A DNA stretch of 64,000 bases from Sphingobacterium faecium (GCF_003054045.1 NZ_QBKH01000004.1:248001-312000), one strand, 5' to 3'; positions 26,376-35,671 are shown, numbered from the stretch's first letter. Notes: generated by a model not told the origin, from the letters alone. Program-made: numbers and translations.

Positions 26376-27170
26376 ATGAAAAAATATATTTTACCGTTCG
26401 TGATCACCGGTATCCTAACTTGCTGTAGCGTAATAAAATCTCAGGCACAACAGGATAGTACCAAAAATATTAATATTTCAACAAGTATTTTTGGAAAACA
26501 AGATCGTGACAAAGGCGACGATAAAGATAAACCTGATGCATCCAAATACCCAAGATCATTTGGGGGAATTACATTTTCTCGTATTGATTGGGGATTCTCA
26601 AGACTGATCAATGATGGTAGTTTTACGTTAAATGAGAATAACGAATTTTTAGAGTACAAGAAAGCATCTAATTTTGGTTTCGATATTGCTCAATTTGGAT
26701 TTCGATTTAGCGATCAATTCAAAACATATATATCGACGGGTTTCGAATGGAATTATCTCAGATTAAAACACAATGTTTTATTAGATCAGGATGCCACACC
26801 TTTAGACTATTCCTATCCGGATGACATCAATTATAAAAAAAATGTGTTCACATCTACCTATCTACGTGTACCATTAACATTTGAATTCAGAAGTAAAAAA
26901 TTCAGAAATGGTGATCGCGCCAAACTTGCTGTTGGAGCAATGACTGGGATCTTAATAAAAGGAAGCCAGCGTTTAAAAAGTAATGAGCAAGGTAGTCAAA
27001 AATTTAAAGACAACTATAACTTAGCGAGTTTCCAATATGGAGCTTTTGCAAGGCTCGGTTATGATTCTATGGGAGTTTTTGTCAAATACTATTTCAACGA
27101 CATGTTTGAAAACAGTCCAAATCAAGACGGTTTAAATAATTTTACTTTTGGTCTAACATTAGGTTTTTAG
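26376..27170 (+). CDS. Outer-membrane beta-barrel protein of the sigma operon
   Basis: The 264-residue protein has a signal peptide (MKKYILPFVITGILTCCSVIKSQAQ), an acidic low-complexity stretch (DRDKGDDKDKPD), then amphipathic strands with aromatic ends, finishing NNFTFGLTLGF, a C-terminal Phe as expected for a barrel. It is 21 bases after the anti-sigma gene and followed by a terminator. I infer that it is the envelope target or sensor partner of this sigma system. Homologs are annotated only as PorT-like or beta-barrel proteins. Confidence 0.78.
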   Translation: MKKYILPFVITGILTCCSVIKSQAQQDSTKNINISTSIFGKQDRDKGDDKDKPDASKYPRSFGGITFSRIDWGFSRLINDGSFTLNENNEFLEYKKASNFGFDIAQFGFRFSDQFKTYISTGFEWNYLRLKHNVLLDQDATPLDYSYPDDINYKKNVFTSTYLRVPLTFEFRSKKFRNGDRAKLAVGAMTGILIKGSQRLKSNEQGSQKFKDNYNLASFQYGAFARLGYDSMGVFVKYYFNDMFENSPNQDGLNNFTFGLTLGF

Positions 27171-27200
27171 AGTAGAATAATATTAAAATGCTTAATTTTG

Positions 27201-27227
27201 AGCCGAATTAATACATTCGGCTTTTTT
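27201..27227 (+). terminator. Terminator of the sigma operon
   Basis: AGCCGAAT (27201-27208) pairs with ATTCGGCT (27215-27222), followed by a T-run. A TTG at 27198 that opens the downstream frame lies against this hairpin and is rejected as a start. Confidence 0.8.
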
Positions 27228-27239
27228 ATTTTGCAAAAT

Positions 27240-28280
27240 ATGTTACAATCTTCTTGTCAGTACGTTCCATTTGATAAAGAAGTCCAAGGACTTCCCTATA
27301 TCCACGTTGAAAACCTTAGTTTTTCATTTTCAGAGCGTGCCGAATATTTAGCCGTGTCACAAGCAAACCTAAGCATACAAGAAGGTAAAATCACCGCAAT
27401 TATTGGTGAATCAGGAAGTGGAAAAAGTACGCTTCTGCGATTAATTTATGGTTTGCTAGAACCCTTAAGTGGCGAGGTTCGATACAAAGGCTGGTTAGTA
27501 CCCACAAGAAAAGACAAACTCATACCTGGACACCAAGACATGAAACTGGTGTCTCAAGGTTTTGATGATTTAAACACATTTGCCAATGTTTGGGACAATG
27601 TAGCTTCCCAATTGCCAAATACCAATATAGAAGCCAAACAAAACAAAACTTCGGCCATCCTGAAACGATTACGAATTGACCACCTCGCAAAAAAAAGAAT
27701 CGCAGACATCAGTGGTGGTGAGAAACAACGTGTTGCCATCTGCAGAGCACTGGTCAATGACCCTCAGGTTTTATTAATGGACGAACCTTTCAATCAGGTC
27801 GATGCCTCTTTTAGAGACACATTGCAGCAGGATATTAAACAAATTGTCATGGATACAGGTCTTACCATCATATTGGTATCCCATGATCCAACTGAAGTTT
27901 TAGCATTGGCGGATGATCTGATCGTGATGAAAGATGGACAGATATTAGACCAAGGACATCCTCGTGAGCTGTACGACAGACCTACTAATCCTTATACAGC
28001 ACTCTTATTGGCCAAGAGCAATATATTGAGTAGCGAAGCGGGAAAGGCGGTTCATATCCATAGCGACTCGACGATCATTATCCATCAAGAATGGGTGTCT
28101 ATTCTACCAGCAGATACCGAAGGAGATTTTAAACTCATTGATATCCGTTTTAGAGGATTTTACTATGAATTAGTCGTTGCTAGCCCCGATCTTCAGCTAC
28201 ATGCCATTAGCACCACGCCGACTTCCATGCAAATTGGTGAAGATGTATCGGTAAAAATTGAAAAGTATATCAGTCTTTAA
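27240..28280 (+). CDS. ABC transporter ATP-binding protein with C-terminal extension
   Basis: From the ATG at 27240 the protein has 346 residues. It has Walker A GESGSGKST, Q-loop LVSQGFDDL, signature ISGGEKQRV, Walker B LLMDEPFNQVD and switch LVSHDPTEV, all canonical. About 110 residues after the domain resemble a TOBE-like regulatory region of PotA/MalK-type importers. There is no permease or binding protein beside it, so the substrate is unknown. The end overlaps the convergent thioredoxin gene by 11 bases. Confidence 0.85.
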   Translation: MLQSSCQYVPFDKEVQGLPYIHVENLSFSFSERAEYLAVSQANLSIQEGKITAIIGESGSGKSTLLRLIYGLLEPLSGEVRYKGWLVPTRKDKLIPGHQDMKLVSQGFDDLNTFANVWDNVASQLPNTNIEAKQNKTSAILKRLRIDHLAKKRIADISGGEKQRVAICRALVNDPQVLLMDEPFNQVDASFRDTLQQDIKQIVMDTGLTIILVSHDPTEVLALADDLIVMKDGQILDQGHPRELYDRPTNPYTALLLAKSNILSSEAGKAVHIHSDSTIIIHQEWVSILPADTEGDFKLIDIRFRGFYYELVVASPDLQLHAISTTPTSMQIGEDVSVKIEKYISL

Positions 28281-28785
28281 GTAAGAGCCTATCTAAAAGA
28301 ACAATGAGTTGATTAAACTCCTTTTCTTCATAGCCTACGGACTGATAAATGATATTACCCTGGGTATCAAGAATAACATTCCGAGGTATACCTTGCTCTG
28401 CAAATAAACCAAATACATTTCTTTTAAGATCGGGATAAATAGGCAAGGTAAACTGATGTTCAGAAACAAAGGGATCAATTTTATCCCAATTTTGCTCTCG
28501 TGCCAATACCAACAATTCAAACTTTGGATGATCCTTATATTTTTCCCATATTTCCTTTTGCAGTCTCGGCAATTCTTCTCTACAAGGTGGGCACCAAGTA
28601 GCAAAAAAATTGAGCAACACAATTTTACCCTTTAGATCTGCGCTAGATACCTGTTCACCATTTTTTTTCGGAACCACAAATTCTGGCGTAGGTTCATGAA
28701 GAGCGATTTTCCAGCCGCTTTCAGCTGTTTGTGCCTGTGATGCAAAAAATAAAAAACTACATACAATTACTAAAATATACTTCAT
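28270..28785 (-). CDS. TlpA-like thioredoxin-fold protein, exported
   Basis: The 171-residue protein has a signal peptide (MKYILVIVCSFLFFASQAQ) and a redoxin/TlpA domain with the active site NFFATWCPPCREELP and the cis-Pro loop GIPRNVILD. It should reduce or shuttle disulfides in the periplasm. It is 12 bases downstream of the esterase gene on the same strand, so the two are co-transcribed. Confidence 0.9.
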   Translation of the reverse strand: MKYILVIVCSFLFFASQAQTAESGWKIALHEPTPEFVVPKKNGEQVSSADLKGKIVLLNFFATWCPPCREELPRLQKEIWEKYKDHPKFELLVLAREQNWDKIDPFVSEHQFTLPIYPDLKRNVFGLFAEQGIPRNVILDTQGNIIYQSVGYEEKEFNQLIVLLDRLLLKD

Positions 28786-28797
28786 TACGTTCTGCTT

Positions 28798-29649
28798 TTA
28801 TAAATGATTGATCCAATCTGTAAAATGAGATAACCAGGCTACTGAACTTGTTTTATTAATCATTCCAAAACCGTGTCCCCCCTCTTCGTATGTTAAGAGC
28901 TCATTCTTAACGTGGGCTTGATCTAGTGCTGCTATCATCACATAACTATTTTCTATAGGCACTGCTTTATCGTCTTTTGCATGCACAAAAAATACGGGAC
29001 AAAGCTTAGCTGTCACATGTTTTTCAGCAGAAAATTCTGCTTTCTTTTCAAAAGAAGGATTTTCTCCAAGCAGATTTGTTCTAGAACCTTTATGGGTAAT
29101 GCTATCTGTCATTGAAATAACCGGATAGATTAGACCTGCAAAGTCAGGAGCAAAAGATAAATTTGTGGGATTAGCAATGAAAGCCTGATCTGATTTAGTC
29201 AGTAAGGTCGATGCAAGATGTCCTCCTGCAGAAAATCCGATTACCCCAACTTTTGTCAATGCTGGAAAATCGTTTCGAATAAACTGCATCGCACGTTGTG
29301 CATCTTGGATAGGTCCAATACTTTTATCGACCATAATATTGGGAGAAGGGAGTCTATATTTAAGTACAAATGCTGTAAACCCCGATTTTATCAATTCCTT
29401 AGCCACATCATGACCTTCATGATCCATCGCAATATGTGAATATCCTCCACCAGGTATAATCAAGATTCCCATGTGCTTATCTACAGCTTCGGAAGGTTTG
29501 TACACAAATATTTCAGGGATATTTCGGTTAAACTTTGCCGTATCGGTATGAATAGCATTTGGAATCGCATCCTTATACAAGGCAAACCTTTCTTGAGCAG
29601 ATGCTTGAAAAGCGATTGAAAAGAGTAAGATCATTAACGTAAATTTCAT
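28798..29649 (-). CDS. Exported alpha/beta hydrolase (acetylesterase type)
   Basis: The 283-residue protein has a signal peptide (MKFTLMILLFSIAFQASAQ). It has an oxyanion-type IIPGGGYSHIAMDHEG loop, nucleophile GFSAGGHLA (Ser), acid in VHAKDDKAVP and His in GGHGFGM. This fits BD-FAE/acetylxylan-esterase-like enzymes that deacetylate sugars. The natural substrate is not shown. It starts three bases after the ald stop, so ald, this gene and the thioredoxin gene form one operon. Confidence 0.87.
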   Translation of the reverse strand: MKFTLMILLFSIAFQASAQERFALYKDAIPNAIHTDTAKFNRNIPEIFVYKPSEAVDKHMGILIIPGGGYSHIAMDHEGHDVAKELIKSGFTAFVLKYRLPSPNIMVDKSIGPIQDAQRAMQFIRNDFPALTKVGVIGFSAGGHLASTLLTKSDQAFIANPTNLSFAPDFAGLIYPVISMTDSITHKGSRTNLLGENPSFEKKAEFSAEKHVTAKLCPVFFVHAKDDKAVPIENSYVMIAALDQAHVKNELLTYEEGGHGFGMINKTSSVAWLSHFTDWINHL

Positions 29650-29652
29650 GTA

Positions 29653-30864
29653 TTACAAATTGGTAACGATTATTAAATCCAGATCTTTTGCTGTCATTTC
29701 AAATTTAGAAGCAATGTCCTTATTGGTTAATATTCCTTGATAGAGGTATGTCGCACTCCTAATACCGGCGCTTTTCCAGATGACATTTTTCAATCCACCT
29801 TGCTCTGCAATATCGAGTAATATTGGTGTAAATATATTAGTCAGGGCATAGGTTGCAGATCGAGCTACCCTAGAAGCGATATTGGGTACACAATAGTGAA
29901 TGACATCATATTTTCTGAATGTTGGTTCATCATGGGAAGTAATATTTGACGTTTCAAAACAGCCACCTTGATCAATACTAACATCGATGACAACGGCATT
30001 TGGTTTCATTTCAGATACTGTTTCTTCCGATATGACACAAGGAGTACGCCCCGTCTTAGAACGTAATGCACCGATAACAACATCACAAGTTCTGACAGCC
30101 TTATTTAAAATAGCTGGTTGTATTATAGAGGTGTATACGGGACTTCCTAAATTATTCTGTAATCGCCTTAGCTTATAAATAGAATTGTCAAAAACTTTTA
30201 CCTGAGCTCCCAAAGCGATCGCAGTACGGGCTGCATATTCGCCTACAGTACCAGCACCTATGATGACCATTTCTGTGGGCGGTACTCCAGTGATACCTCC
30301 TAACATCAATCCTTTTCCACCAAAACTGTTACTTAAGTACTCAGATGCAATTAAGGTTGAAGTAGCTCCTACGATTTCACCCATAGCTCTAACCACAGCT
30401 AGACAACCACCTTCATCACGCAAATATTCGAATGATAAGGCTGTAATCTTTTTTTGAATAAGGGCTCGAAGGACAGGTAACTCCAATAGGGAGGGCTGTA
30501 ATGAGGACATCAAAATTTGATTAGGTTTCATCATACCGACTTCTTTTAGGGTCGGAGCAGATATTTTCACAATGCAATCTGCTTGATATACCTCCTCCGC
30601 AGACGATACGATTCGAGCTCCCTGTTCACTATAGTGATGATCTAAAAAATTAGATCCTAATCCTGCACCAGTTTCCATGATCACTTCATGACCATTTTCT
30701 ACCAATAGACCGACAGATAATGGTGTTAAGCAAATCCTTCTTTCTTGAAATGCAATTTCCTTGGGCACACCAATAAACAATCTTTTTTCCCGCGAAGCCG
30801 TCGCTGATAAAGTCTCTTGAGGCTGTATCATTGCCTGACTGGCCAATTTACTTAACTCACTCAT
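29653..30864 (-). CDS. ald: Alanine dehydrogenase family protein
   Basis: The 403-residue protein matches the alanine dehydrogenase/transhydrogenase family: IGVPKEIAFQERRICLTP near the N-terminus after an extra 28-residue leader, SFEYLRDEGG, the NAD-binding VIIGAGTVGEYAARTA with its acidic end VKVFD, and VIDVSIDQGGCFE. It interconverts alanine and pyruvate plus ammonia with NAD. It diverges from the CapD-like gene. Confidence 0.86.
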   Translation of the reverse strand: MSELSKLASQAMIQPQETLSATASREKRLFIGVPKEIAFQERRICLTPLSVGLLVENGHEVIMETGAGLGSNFLDHHYSEQGARIVSSAEEVYQADCIVKISAPTLKEVGMMKPNQILMSSLQPSLLELPVLRALIQKKITALSFEYLRDEGGCLAVVRAMGEIVGATSTLIASEYLSNSFGGKGLMLGGITGVPPTEMVIIGAGTVGEYAARTAIALGAQVKVFDNSIYKLRRLQNNLGSPVYTSIIQPAILNKAVRTCDVVIGALRSKTGRTPCVISEETVSEMKPNAVVIDVSIDQGGCFETSNITSHDEPTFRKYDVIHYCVPNIASRVARSATYALTNIFTPILLDIAEQGGLKNVIWKSAGIRSATYLYQGILTNKDIASKFEMTAKDLDLIIVTNL

Positions 30865-30957
30865 TTATTTTATGCATTACTTTTTAAATTTACTATTTTT
30901 ATTTAAGCTAAGCAAAAGAATTAAGTCGTTATATAGTTAGCACATTAGAAAAAAAAC

Positions 30958-30965
30958 TACATTTG
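30958..30965 (+). promoter_or_regulatory. Promoter -7 box for the CapD-like gene
   Basis: TACATTTG matches TAnnTTTG; predicted leader about 22 nt. No strong -33. Confidence 0.45.
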
Positions 30966-30991
30966 TGAAACAAAAACACTAAAACAAACCT

Positions 30992-32917
30992 ATGTTTAAC
31001 AAACTTAATATTGTTCCTCGATGGATCATTTTTGTATTAGATATTTTCACGGCCATATTTGCTTTTACACTAGCTAATATTATCTATTACAGTTTTGAAT
31101 TTGGGCTTATACATACATCTGAATTTGCGATTAGGCTTATATATGTAATAAGTATTACTGCTGCTTCATTTTATTTGTTCAAGATGCACACGGGTATTAT
31201 TCGTTACACGAGTGCAGTGGATTCGATTCGAATTTTAACGGCGATTGTTTTTGCAGTGATCGTGTTTTTAGTCATCAAGACCGTGCTATTGGCAACTGGA
31301 GATCATCATACGTTGCCAGCCTCACTGATTATTTTATATGCCTTATTCTGTTTCTTGCTTCTCACGACCTACCGAACATTTATCAAAATATTTTTTGTCT
31401 ACACCAAAAATATCAGAAGTGATAGACGCAACACGTTGATATATGGAGCAGGCGATCTGGGAATTGCGGTCAAAAGAACTTTAGATCATGACATCCGTTC
31501 GAAGAATGCAATTGTGGGTTATTTGGATGACAATGAACAGAAAATTGGAAAAGTCATTGATGGTATCAAAATTTTTGATCCCAAGAAATTGGGGCAGGTC
31601 ATCATCAATATGAATATTGAAGAAGTCATCATCGCTTCTCACAACATACCACTGGAGTCAAAAACTGATGTGATCGATATTTGTTTAGAAAAGAAGGTCG
31701 CCATATTGACCTTACCTTCTGTCAAAAAAATAATGAATGGAGAATTAAATCCAAACCAAATTCAGAAAATAAAAATTGAAGATCTATTGGAGCGCGCTCC
31801 TATCAAAATAAGCAATAGCAATATTTTAAGTCAATTAAAAGGAAAGCGTGTATTGGTAACTGGAGCTGCTGGATCTATCGGGAGTGAGATTGCAAGACAA
31901 TTAGGTAAATTTGAACCACAAATGATCATCCTTTGTGATCAAGCCGAATCTCCACTTCACAATTTACAGCTAGATTTACAGGATGAATTTCCGCTCCAAG
32001 TGTATCATTCCTTTATTGGAGATGTCCGTAGTCTAGACCGTATGAAACTCATGTTTGAAACGTTCAAACCACACTATGTCTATCATGCTGCGGCATACAA
32101 GCATGTTCCTATGATGGAAAATCATCCATTGGAAGCAGTACATACCAATGTGGTCGGAACTAAAAATATAGCTAATCTTGCAGTAGAGTACCATGCAGAA
32201 AAGTTTGTTTTCGTTTCGACAGATAAAGCGGTCAACCCAACCAATATCATGGGCGCGACAAAAAGAATTGCCGAAATCTATGTACAGTCTTTCAATCATT
32301 TCTTGCAAAACAACGGGCTGCTAAATGCAAAGACAAAATTCATCACTACACGATTTGGTAATGTCCTGGGTTCCAACGGGTCTGTTATTCCACGTTTTAG
32401 AGATCAAATCGAAAAGGGAGGTCCTGTAACGGTCACGCACCCCGAGATCACACGTTATTTTATGACGATACCTGAGGCTTGTCAATTGGTCCTTGAGGCT
32501 GGTTCCATGGGTGAAGGCGGAGAAATATTTGTTTTTGATATGGGAAAATCAGTTAAGATCATTGAATTGGCAAATAAAATGATCAAACTTTCTGGATTTA
32601 TTCCCAACGAGGATATTGAAATTAAGTTTACTGGACTACGACCAGGTGAAAAACTCTATGAGGAACTGCTCAACGATCTAGAAAATACAATGCCAACACA
32701 CCATAAAAAAATCATGATCGCAAAAGTTCGAGAAAACGATTTCCAACAGATAAACGATCATATTGAAGTGTTGGTCGCTGGTATTAAACATCAGAATAGG
32801 CATGATGTGGTGCTAGCGATGAAAAGAATTGTCCCCGAGTTTAAAAGCCAAAACTCAATCTACGAACAAATAGATAAAGAAATTGAGGCAGAGAAACATC
32901 CGATAAATCGAGATTAA
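30992..32917 (+). CDS. CapD/WbpM-like nucleotide-sugar 4,6-dehydratase, membrane-bound
   Basis: The 641-residue protein has four N-terminal membrane segments (within residues 1-125). A first nucleotide-binding domain follows (RNTLIYGAGDLGIAVKR), then the extended SDR catalytic domain (GKRVLVTGAAGSIGSEIARQ, STDKAVNPTNIMGATKR). The active site matches the large dehydratases PglF/WbpM/CapD, where the SDR Tyr is replaced by Met (N-I-M-G-A-T-K). These act on UDP-GlcNAc to begin deoxy- or diacetamido-sugar synthesis for capsule, O-antigen or glycans. No glycosyltransferases are next to it. Confidence 0.9.
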   Translation: MFNKLNIVPRWIIFVLDIFTAIFAFTLANIIYYSFEFGLIHTSEFAIRLIYVISITAASFYLFKMHTGIIRYTSAVDSIRILTAIVFAVIVFLVIKTVLLATGDHHTLPASLIILYALFCFLLLTTYRTFIKIFFVYTKNIRSDRRNTLIYGAGDLGIAVKRTLDHDIRSKNAIVGYLDDNEQKIGKVIDGIKIFDPKKLGQVIINMNIEEVIIASHNIPLESKTDVIDICLEKKVAILTLPSVKKIMNGELNPNQIQKIKIEDLLERAPIKISNSNILSQLKGKRVLVTGAAGSIGSEIARQLGKFEPQMIILCDQAESPLHNLQLDLQDEFPLQVYHSFIGDVRSLDRMKLMFETFKPHYVYHAAAYKHVPMMENHPLEAVHTNVVGTKNIANLAVEYHAEKFVFVSTDKAVNPTNIMGATKRIAEIYVQSFNHFLQNNGLLNAKTKFITTRFGNVLGSNGSVIPRFRDQIEKGGPVTVTHPEITRYFMTIPEACQLVLEAGSMGEGGEIFVFDMGKSVKIIELANKMIKLSGFIPNEDIEIKFTGLRPGEKLYEELLNDLENTMPTHHKKIMIAKVRENDFQQINDHIEVLVAGIKHQNRHDVVLAMKRIVPEFKSQNSIYEQIDKEIEAEKHPINRD

Positions 32918-32939
32918 CGTTTATTATCATTACAAAAGC

Positions 32940-32969
32940 TTGGATATTTACAGTAAAATTGTATTTTTG
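32940..32969 (+). promoter_or_regulatory. Promoter for the TPR gene
   Basis: TTG (32940-32942), 19 bp, then TATTTTTG (32962-32969): consensus spacing and sequence. Leader about 24 nt. Confidence 0.65.
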
Positions 32970-32996
32970 CAATCTATATTTTTTCATTGAATCATA

Positions 32997-33674
32997 ATGT
33001 CTAAAAATCAAAACCAAAATAACGCTGGACAAGCGAATAAACCTTCACAAGGTTCAACTTTTCAGGACAATCAAAAAAGCATCACTTTTATCGTAGGTGG
33101 TATTTTTGTGTTAATTATATTGTATTTTGGATATCAAAAACTTTATTTACAACCAAGAGCTGAAAAAGCAGCGAATGAAATATTTAAAGCGGAAGAATAT
33201 GCTACAATAGATTCATTACAAAATCGTGCTATTGAAGGTGATGGTTCTTTCTTAGGATTTAAAGAAATTGCTGATGAGTATTCTAATACAAAATCAGCTA
33301 ATATCGCTAATGCCTATTTAGGTGGATTATACTTACGTCAAGGAAAGTACAATGAAGCTATTGATGCATTAGAAAATTATTCTTCAACAGGTAGTACAAT
33401 TCTTGATCCATTGGTTATCGGATTAAAAGGAGACGTCTATTCCGAATTAAAAGATTATAAAAAAGCAGCTGGTTTTTACAAAGAAGCAGCCAACAAATCA
33501 GCCAACTCTTACACGACTCCATTATTTTTGAAAAAATTAGGATTAGTATACGAGGCTCAAAATGAATACAAACAAGCTGAAGAAACTTATAAGAAAATTA
33601 AATCTGACTTTCCTGAAAGTCAAGAAGCTGCTATGATAGACGGACCTATCGGTCGTATACAAGCACATCTATAG
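32997..33674 (+). CDS. Tetratricopeptide-repeat protein with one membrane segment
   Basis: The 225-residue protein starts with a Gln/Asn-rich hydrophilic tail, then one membrane segment (about residues 29-46, ITFIVGGIFVLIILYFGY). Three or more TPR units follow (for example IANAYLGGLYLRQGKYNEAI and LKKLGLVYEAQNEYKQAEE). The layout resembles YfgM-type ancillary translocon proteins and many Bacteroidota assembly scaffolds. It should face the periplasm and bind proteins. Its own promoter and terminator make it a single-gene unit. Confidence 0.85.
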   Translation: MSKNQNQNNAGQANKPSQGSTFQDNQKSITFIVGGIFVLIILYFGYQKLYLQPRAEKAANEIFKAEEYATIDSLQNRAIEGDGSFLGFKEIADEYSNTKSANIANAYLGGLYLRQGKYNEAIDALENYSSTGSTILDPLVIGLKGDVYSELKDYKKAAGFYKEAANKSANSYTTPLFLKKLGLVYEAQNEYKQAEETYKKIKSDFPESQEAAMIDGPIGRIQAHL

Positions 33675-33702
33675 TATTTAATACTTTTTTAATCATATAG
33701 AA

Positions 33703-33727
33703 GGTCGCTTTTAAGCGACCTTTTTTT
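33703..33727 (+). terminator. Terminator after the TPR gene
   Basis: GGTCGCTT and AAGCGACC form a perfect stem (33703-33720) with a T7 tract. Confidence 0.8.
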
Positions 33728-33873
33728 GTGAAATAGATATTCTGATAGATCCATATCTAACGAAAGCTCGATGATCATCTATCTTAAATAGATATGAACC
33801 AATATGCTCCTGAGTATGGATGATAAATATAGGGGCTGAAAGAATAAATTACTTTTAGATGAAAGCTATTATA

Positions 33874-33904
33874 TTGTGTATCTAAGCAAATTTATCTAAG
33901 TTTG
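33874..33904 (+). promoter_or_regulatory. Promoter for ribH
   Basis: TTG (33874-33876), 20 bp, then TAAGTTTG (33897-33904). It ends seven bases before the ribH ATG, leaving no room for an FMN riboswitch or an RBS of normal spacing. Confidence 0.6.
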
Positions 33905-33911
33905 TTTCAAT

Positions 33912-34400
33912 ATGGCAAGTAGCATTAAAAATTTATCAGACTTCTCACACATAAAAGTGGCAAATGCAAATCCTTTTAAATTTGGAATTGTAGTAGCACA
34001 ATGGAATGCTGAGATCACTGGAGCTCTTTTAAATGGTGCAATTTCTGGATTAGAAAAGCATGGAGCACAAGAAGAAAATATAAAAATCATTGAAGTTCCC
34101 GGTAGCTTCGAATTAATAACTGGCGCTGATATTTTACTACGCGATGATTCGCTTGATGCCGTCATCTGTTTAGGCTGTGTGATCCAAGGAGAAACCCGTC
34201 ATTTTGACTTCATCTGTGACGCAGTAGCCAATGGCATCAGTAATGTATCGTTGAAATACAACAAACCCGTTATTTTCGGCGTACTGACAACTGACAATCA
34301 ACAACAAGCATTAGATAGAGCTGGTGGCCAACACGGAAACAAAGGTGAAGAGGCCGCTATTACAGCAATTCAAATGGCACAAATTAGTGCTCAAAACTAA
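33912..34400 (+). CDS. ribH: 6,7-dimethyl-8-ribityllumazine synthase
   Basis: The 162-residue enzyme makes the penultimate riboflavin intermediate. It shows FGIVVAQWNAEITGALL (substrate-binding Trp region), EVPGSFELI and the catalytic GCVIQGETRHFDFIC with the conserved His. The length suits the icosahedral or pentameric form. Other riboflavin genes are not adjacent. It directly follows a short-leader promoter. Confidence 0.95.
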   Translation: MASSIKNLSDFSHIKVANANPFKFGIVVAQWNAEITGALLNGAISGLEKHGAQEENIKIIEVPGSFELITGADILLRDDSLDAVICLGCVIQGETRHFDFICDAVANGISNVSLKYNKPVIFGVLTTDNQQQALDRAGGQHGNKGEEAAITAIQMAQISAQN

Positions 34401-34527
34401 TTTTGCTTTTTTGTTTACAACAAGTAGCAATCATCAACTTTGCAAGATGATCAGGCTAAAATATAGTAAGGCTTATTCATCACAAGCAAACAAGAATAAG
34501 ATAATATTGTTATCTCTATAGTATTTG

Positions 34528-34565
34528 ATCGACTTAGGTATCCTGTATAAGATGTCTAAGTCGAT
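34528..34565 (+). terminator. 10-bp inverted repeat between ribH and the next gene
   Basis: ATCGACTTAG (34528-34537) pairs with CTAAGTCGAT (34556-34565) over an 18-nt loop and is followed by TTTAT. It may end the ribH message or be a leader structure of the next gene, whose ATG lies 26 nt on. Confidence 0.4.
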
Positions 34566-34590
34566 TTTATCTTTTATAAAGATTCATATC

Positions 34591-35334
34591 ATGAAAACTA
34601 CAGTAAAAATTATTTTCTTTTACCTCATTGTGCAAATTAATTTTGCCATAGCGGTAGCACAAGAGACGAGTATCCCTGCGAAGCTTTGGTCTTCAATAGG
34701 CGGAAACGACATCTGGCAGGAAACAAAATTTTTATTATTTTCTTGTAACGGAAATGACAACTCCAACCTATTAAATAATGAGACCGAACGATCCTTATTG
34801 TGGAATCGGGAAACTGGTGAATGTCGATTTGAAGGGCAATCCAAAAAAAATGAAAAACTAGTCTACTTATTCAATTTCAAAACCAAGAAATCGCTTAAAT
34901 TTTTTGTTAATGCGGTTGATGTGAGCACACAAGAATCTGCATTGCAAGAGGATATCAGGCAACAGATCAATGGAGACTTACAACTACTCTTGCTGCCCAC
35001 AATAGCAGAACTAAAAGGAATAAACTTTTCGAATACAACTGTCAAGCTTTTAAATAGTGAAAAGCTCTTGAATACGTCTGTCACCTACAACGGAAATTTT
35101 TACAATAGCCCGATCAGAGGAAATCTCATGATTCATGAAAATAATGGCGAAATAAAAGTATTCGAAAATAGTATCAATTCGATTAGCTATCAAATTGATC
35201 AGTATAAAGATACTGGTTCAGGTTTGAGACTACCGACTTCATTTGTTGCGATCAACAATAAAAAGAAAAGCTGTACATTTACAACCGTTTCTACATTTGA
35301 ACAGGTAGAAGCTTCAAAATTTACTGATTTATAA
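34591..35334 (+). CDS. Exported protein of unknown function
   Basis: From the ATG at 34591 the protein has 247 residues with a clear signal peptide (MKTTVKIIFFYLIVQINFAIAVAQ). The longer frame starts inside the preceding inverted repeat and is unlikely. The mature part is rich in short beta-strands (SLLWNRETGECRFEG, LVYLFNFKTKKSLKFFV) and ends with LRLPTSFVAINNKKKSCTF. The pattern of amphipathic strands around Trp-Asn and Phe-Val recalls LolA-like folds, but I do not recognise the family. It starts a two-gene unit with the YtxJ-like gene, two bases downstream. Confidence 0.72.
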   Translation: MKTTVKIIFFYLIVQINFAIAVAQETSIPAKLWSSIGGNDIWQETKFLLFSCNGNDNSNLLNNETERSLLWNRETGECRFEGQSKKNEKLVYLFNFKTKKSLKFFVNAVDVSTQESALQEDIRQQINGDLQLLLLPTIAELKGINFSNTTVKLLNSEKLLNTSVTYNGNFYNSPIRGNLMIHENNGEIKVFENSINSISYQIDQYKDTGSGLRLPTSFVAINNKKKSCTFTTVSTFEQVEASKFTDL

Positions 35335-35335
35335 T

Positions 35336-35668
35336 ATGATTAACTGGATTCCTCTTAATAGTTTAGACCAACTACAAGAAATATTGAATAGCGATCAGGT
35401 ATGTGCCATTTTCAAACACAGCACAACATGTGGTATTAGTGGCATGGCAAAGAGAAACTTGGAACGTTTTGCTAACCTGACAGACAAGTCTTACGATGTT
35501 TATTACTTAGATCTGCTGGCTTTCCGCGAAATTTCTAATCAGATCGCTTCCATCTGGCACGTGGAGCATCAATCACCACAACTCTTGATCATAAAAGGCA
35601 AGACTTGTATTTTCAATGCTTCACATGGCGATATTGACTTTGACGATGTCGTAAATCATATAAAATAG
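35336..35668 (+). CDS. ytxJ: YtxJ-like bacillithiol-system monothiol protein
   Basis: The 110-residue thioredoxin-fold protein has a single active-site Cys in FKHSTTCGISGMAKR, where the family usually shows F-K-H-S-T-x-C-P-I-S. The cis-Pro loop is HQSPQLLIIK. YtxJ proteins are proposed monothiol bacilliredoxins that remove bacillithiol from proteins. It implies that this organism makes bacillithiol, but bsh genes are not in the window. Confidence 0.86.
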   Translation: MINWIPLNSLDQLQEILNSDQVCAIFKHSTTCGISGMAKRNLERFANLTDKSYDVYYLDLLAFREISNQIASIWHVEHQSPQLLIIKGKTCIFNASHGDIDFDDVVNHIK

Positions 35669-35671
35669 AAA

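Noticed and set aside
27198-27239. TTG start for the ABC ATPase gene
   Set aside because: It lies against the terminator hairpin of the preceding operon; the ATG at 27240 is downstream of it.
33728-33911. FMN riboswitch upstream of ribH
   Set aside because: None of the conserved RFN blocks is present and the promoter -7 box ends seven bases before the start codon. AAATAGATAT is repeated at 33731 and 33786 but looks like A/T-rich chance.
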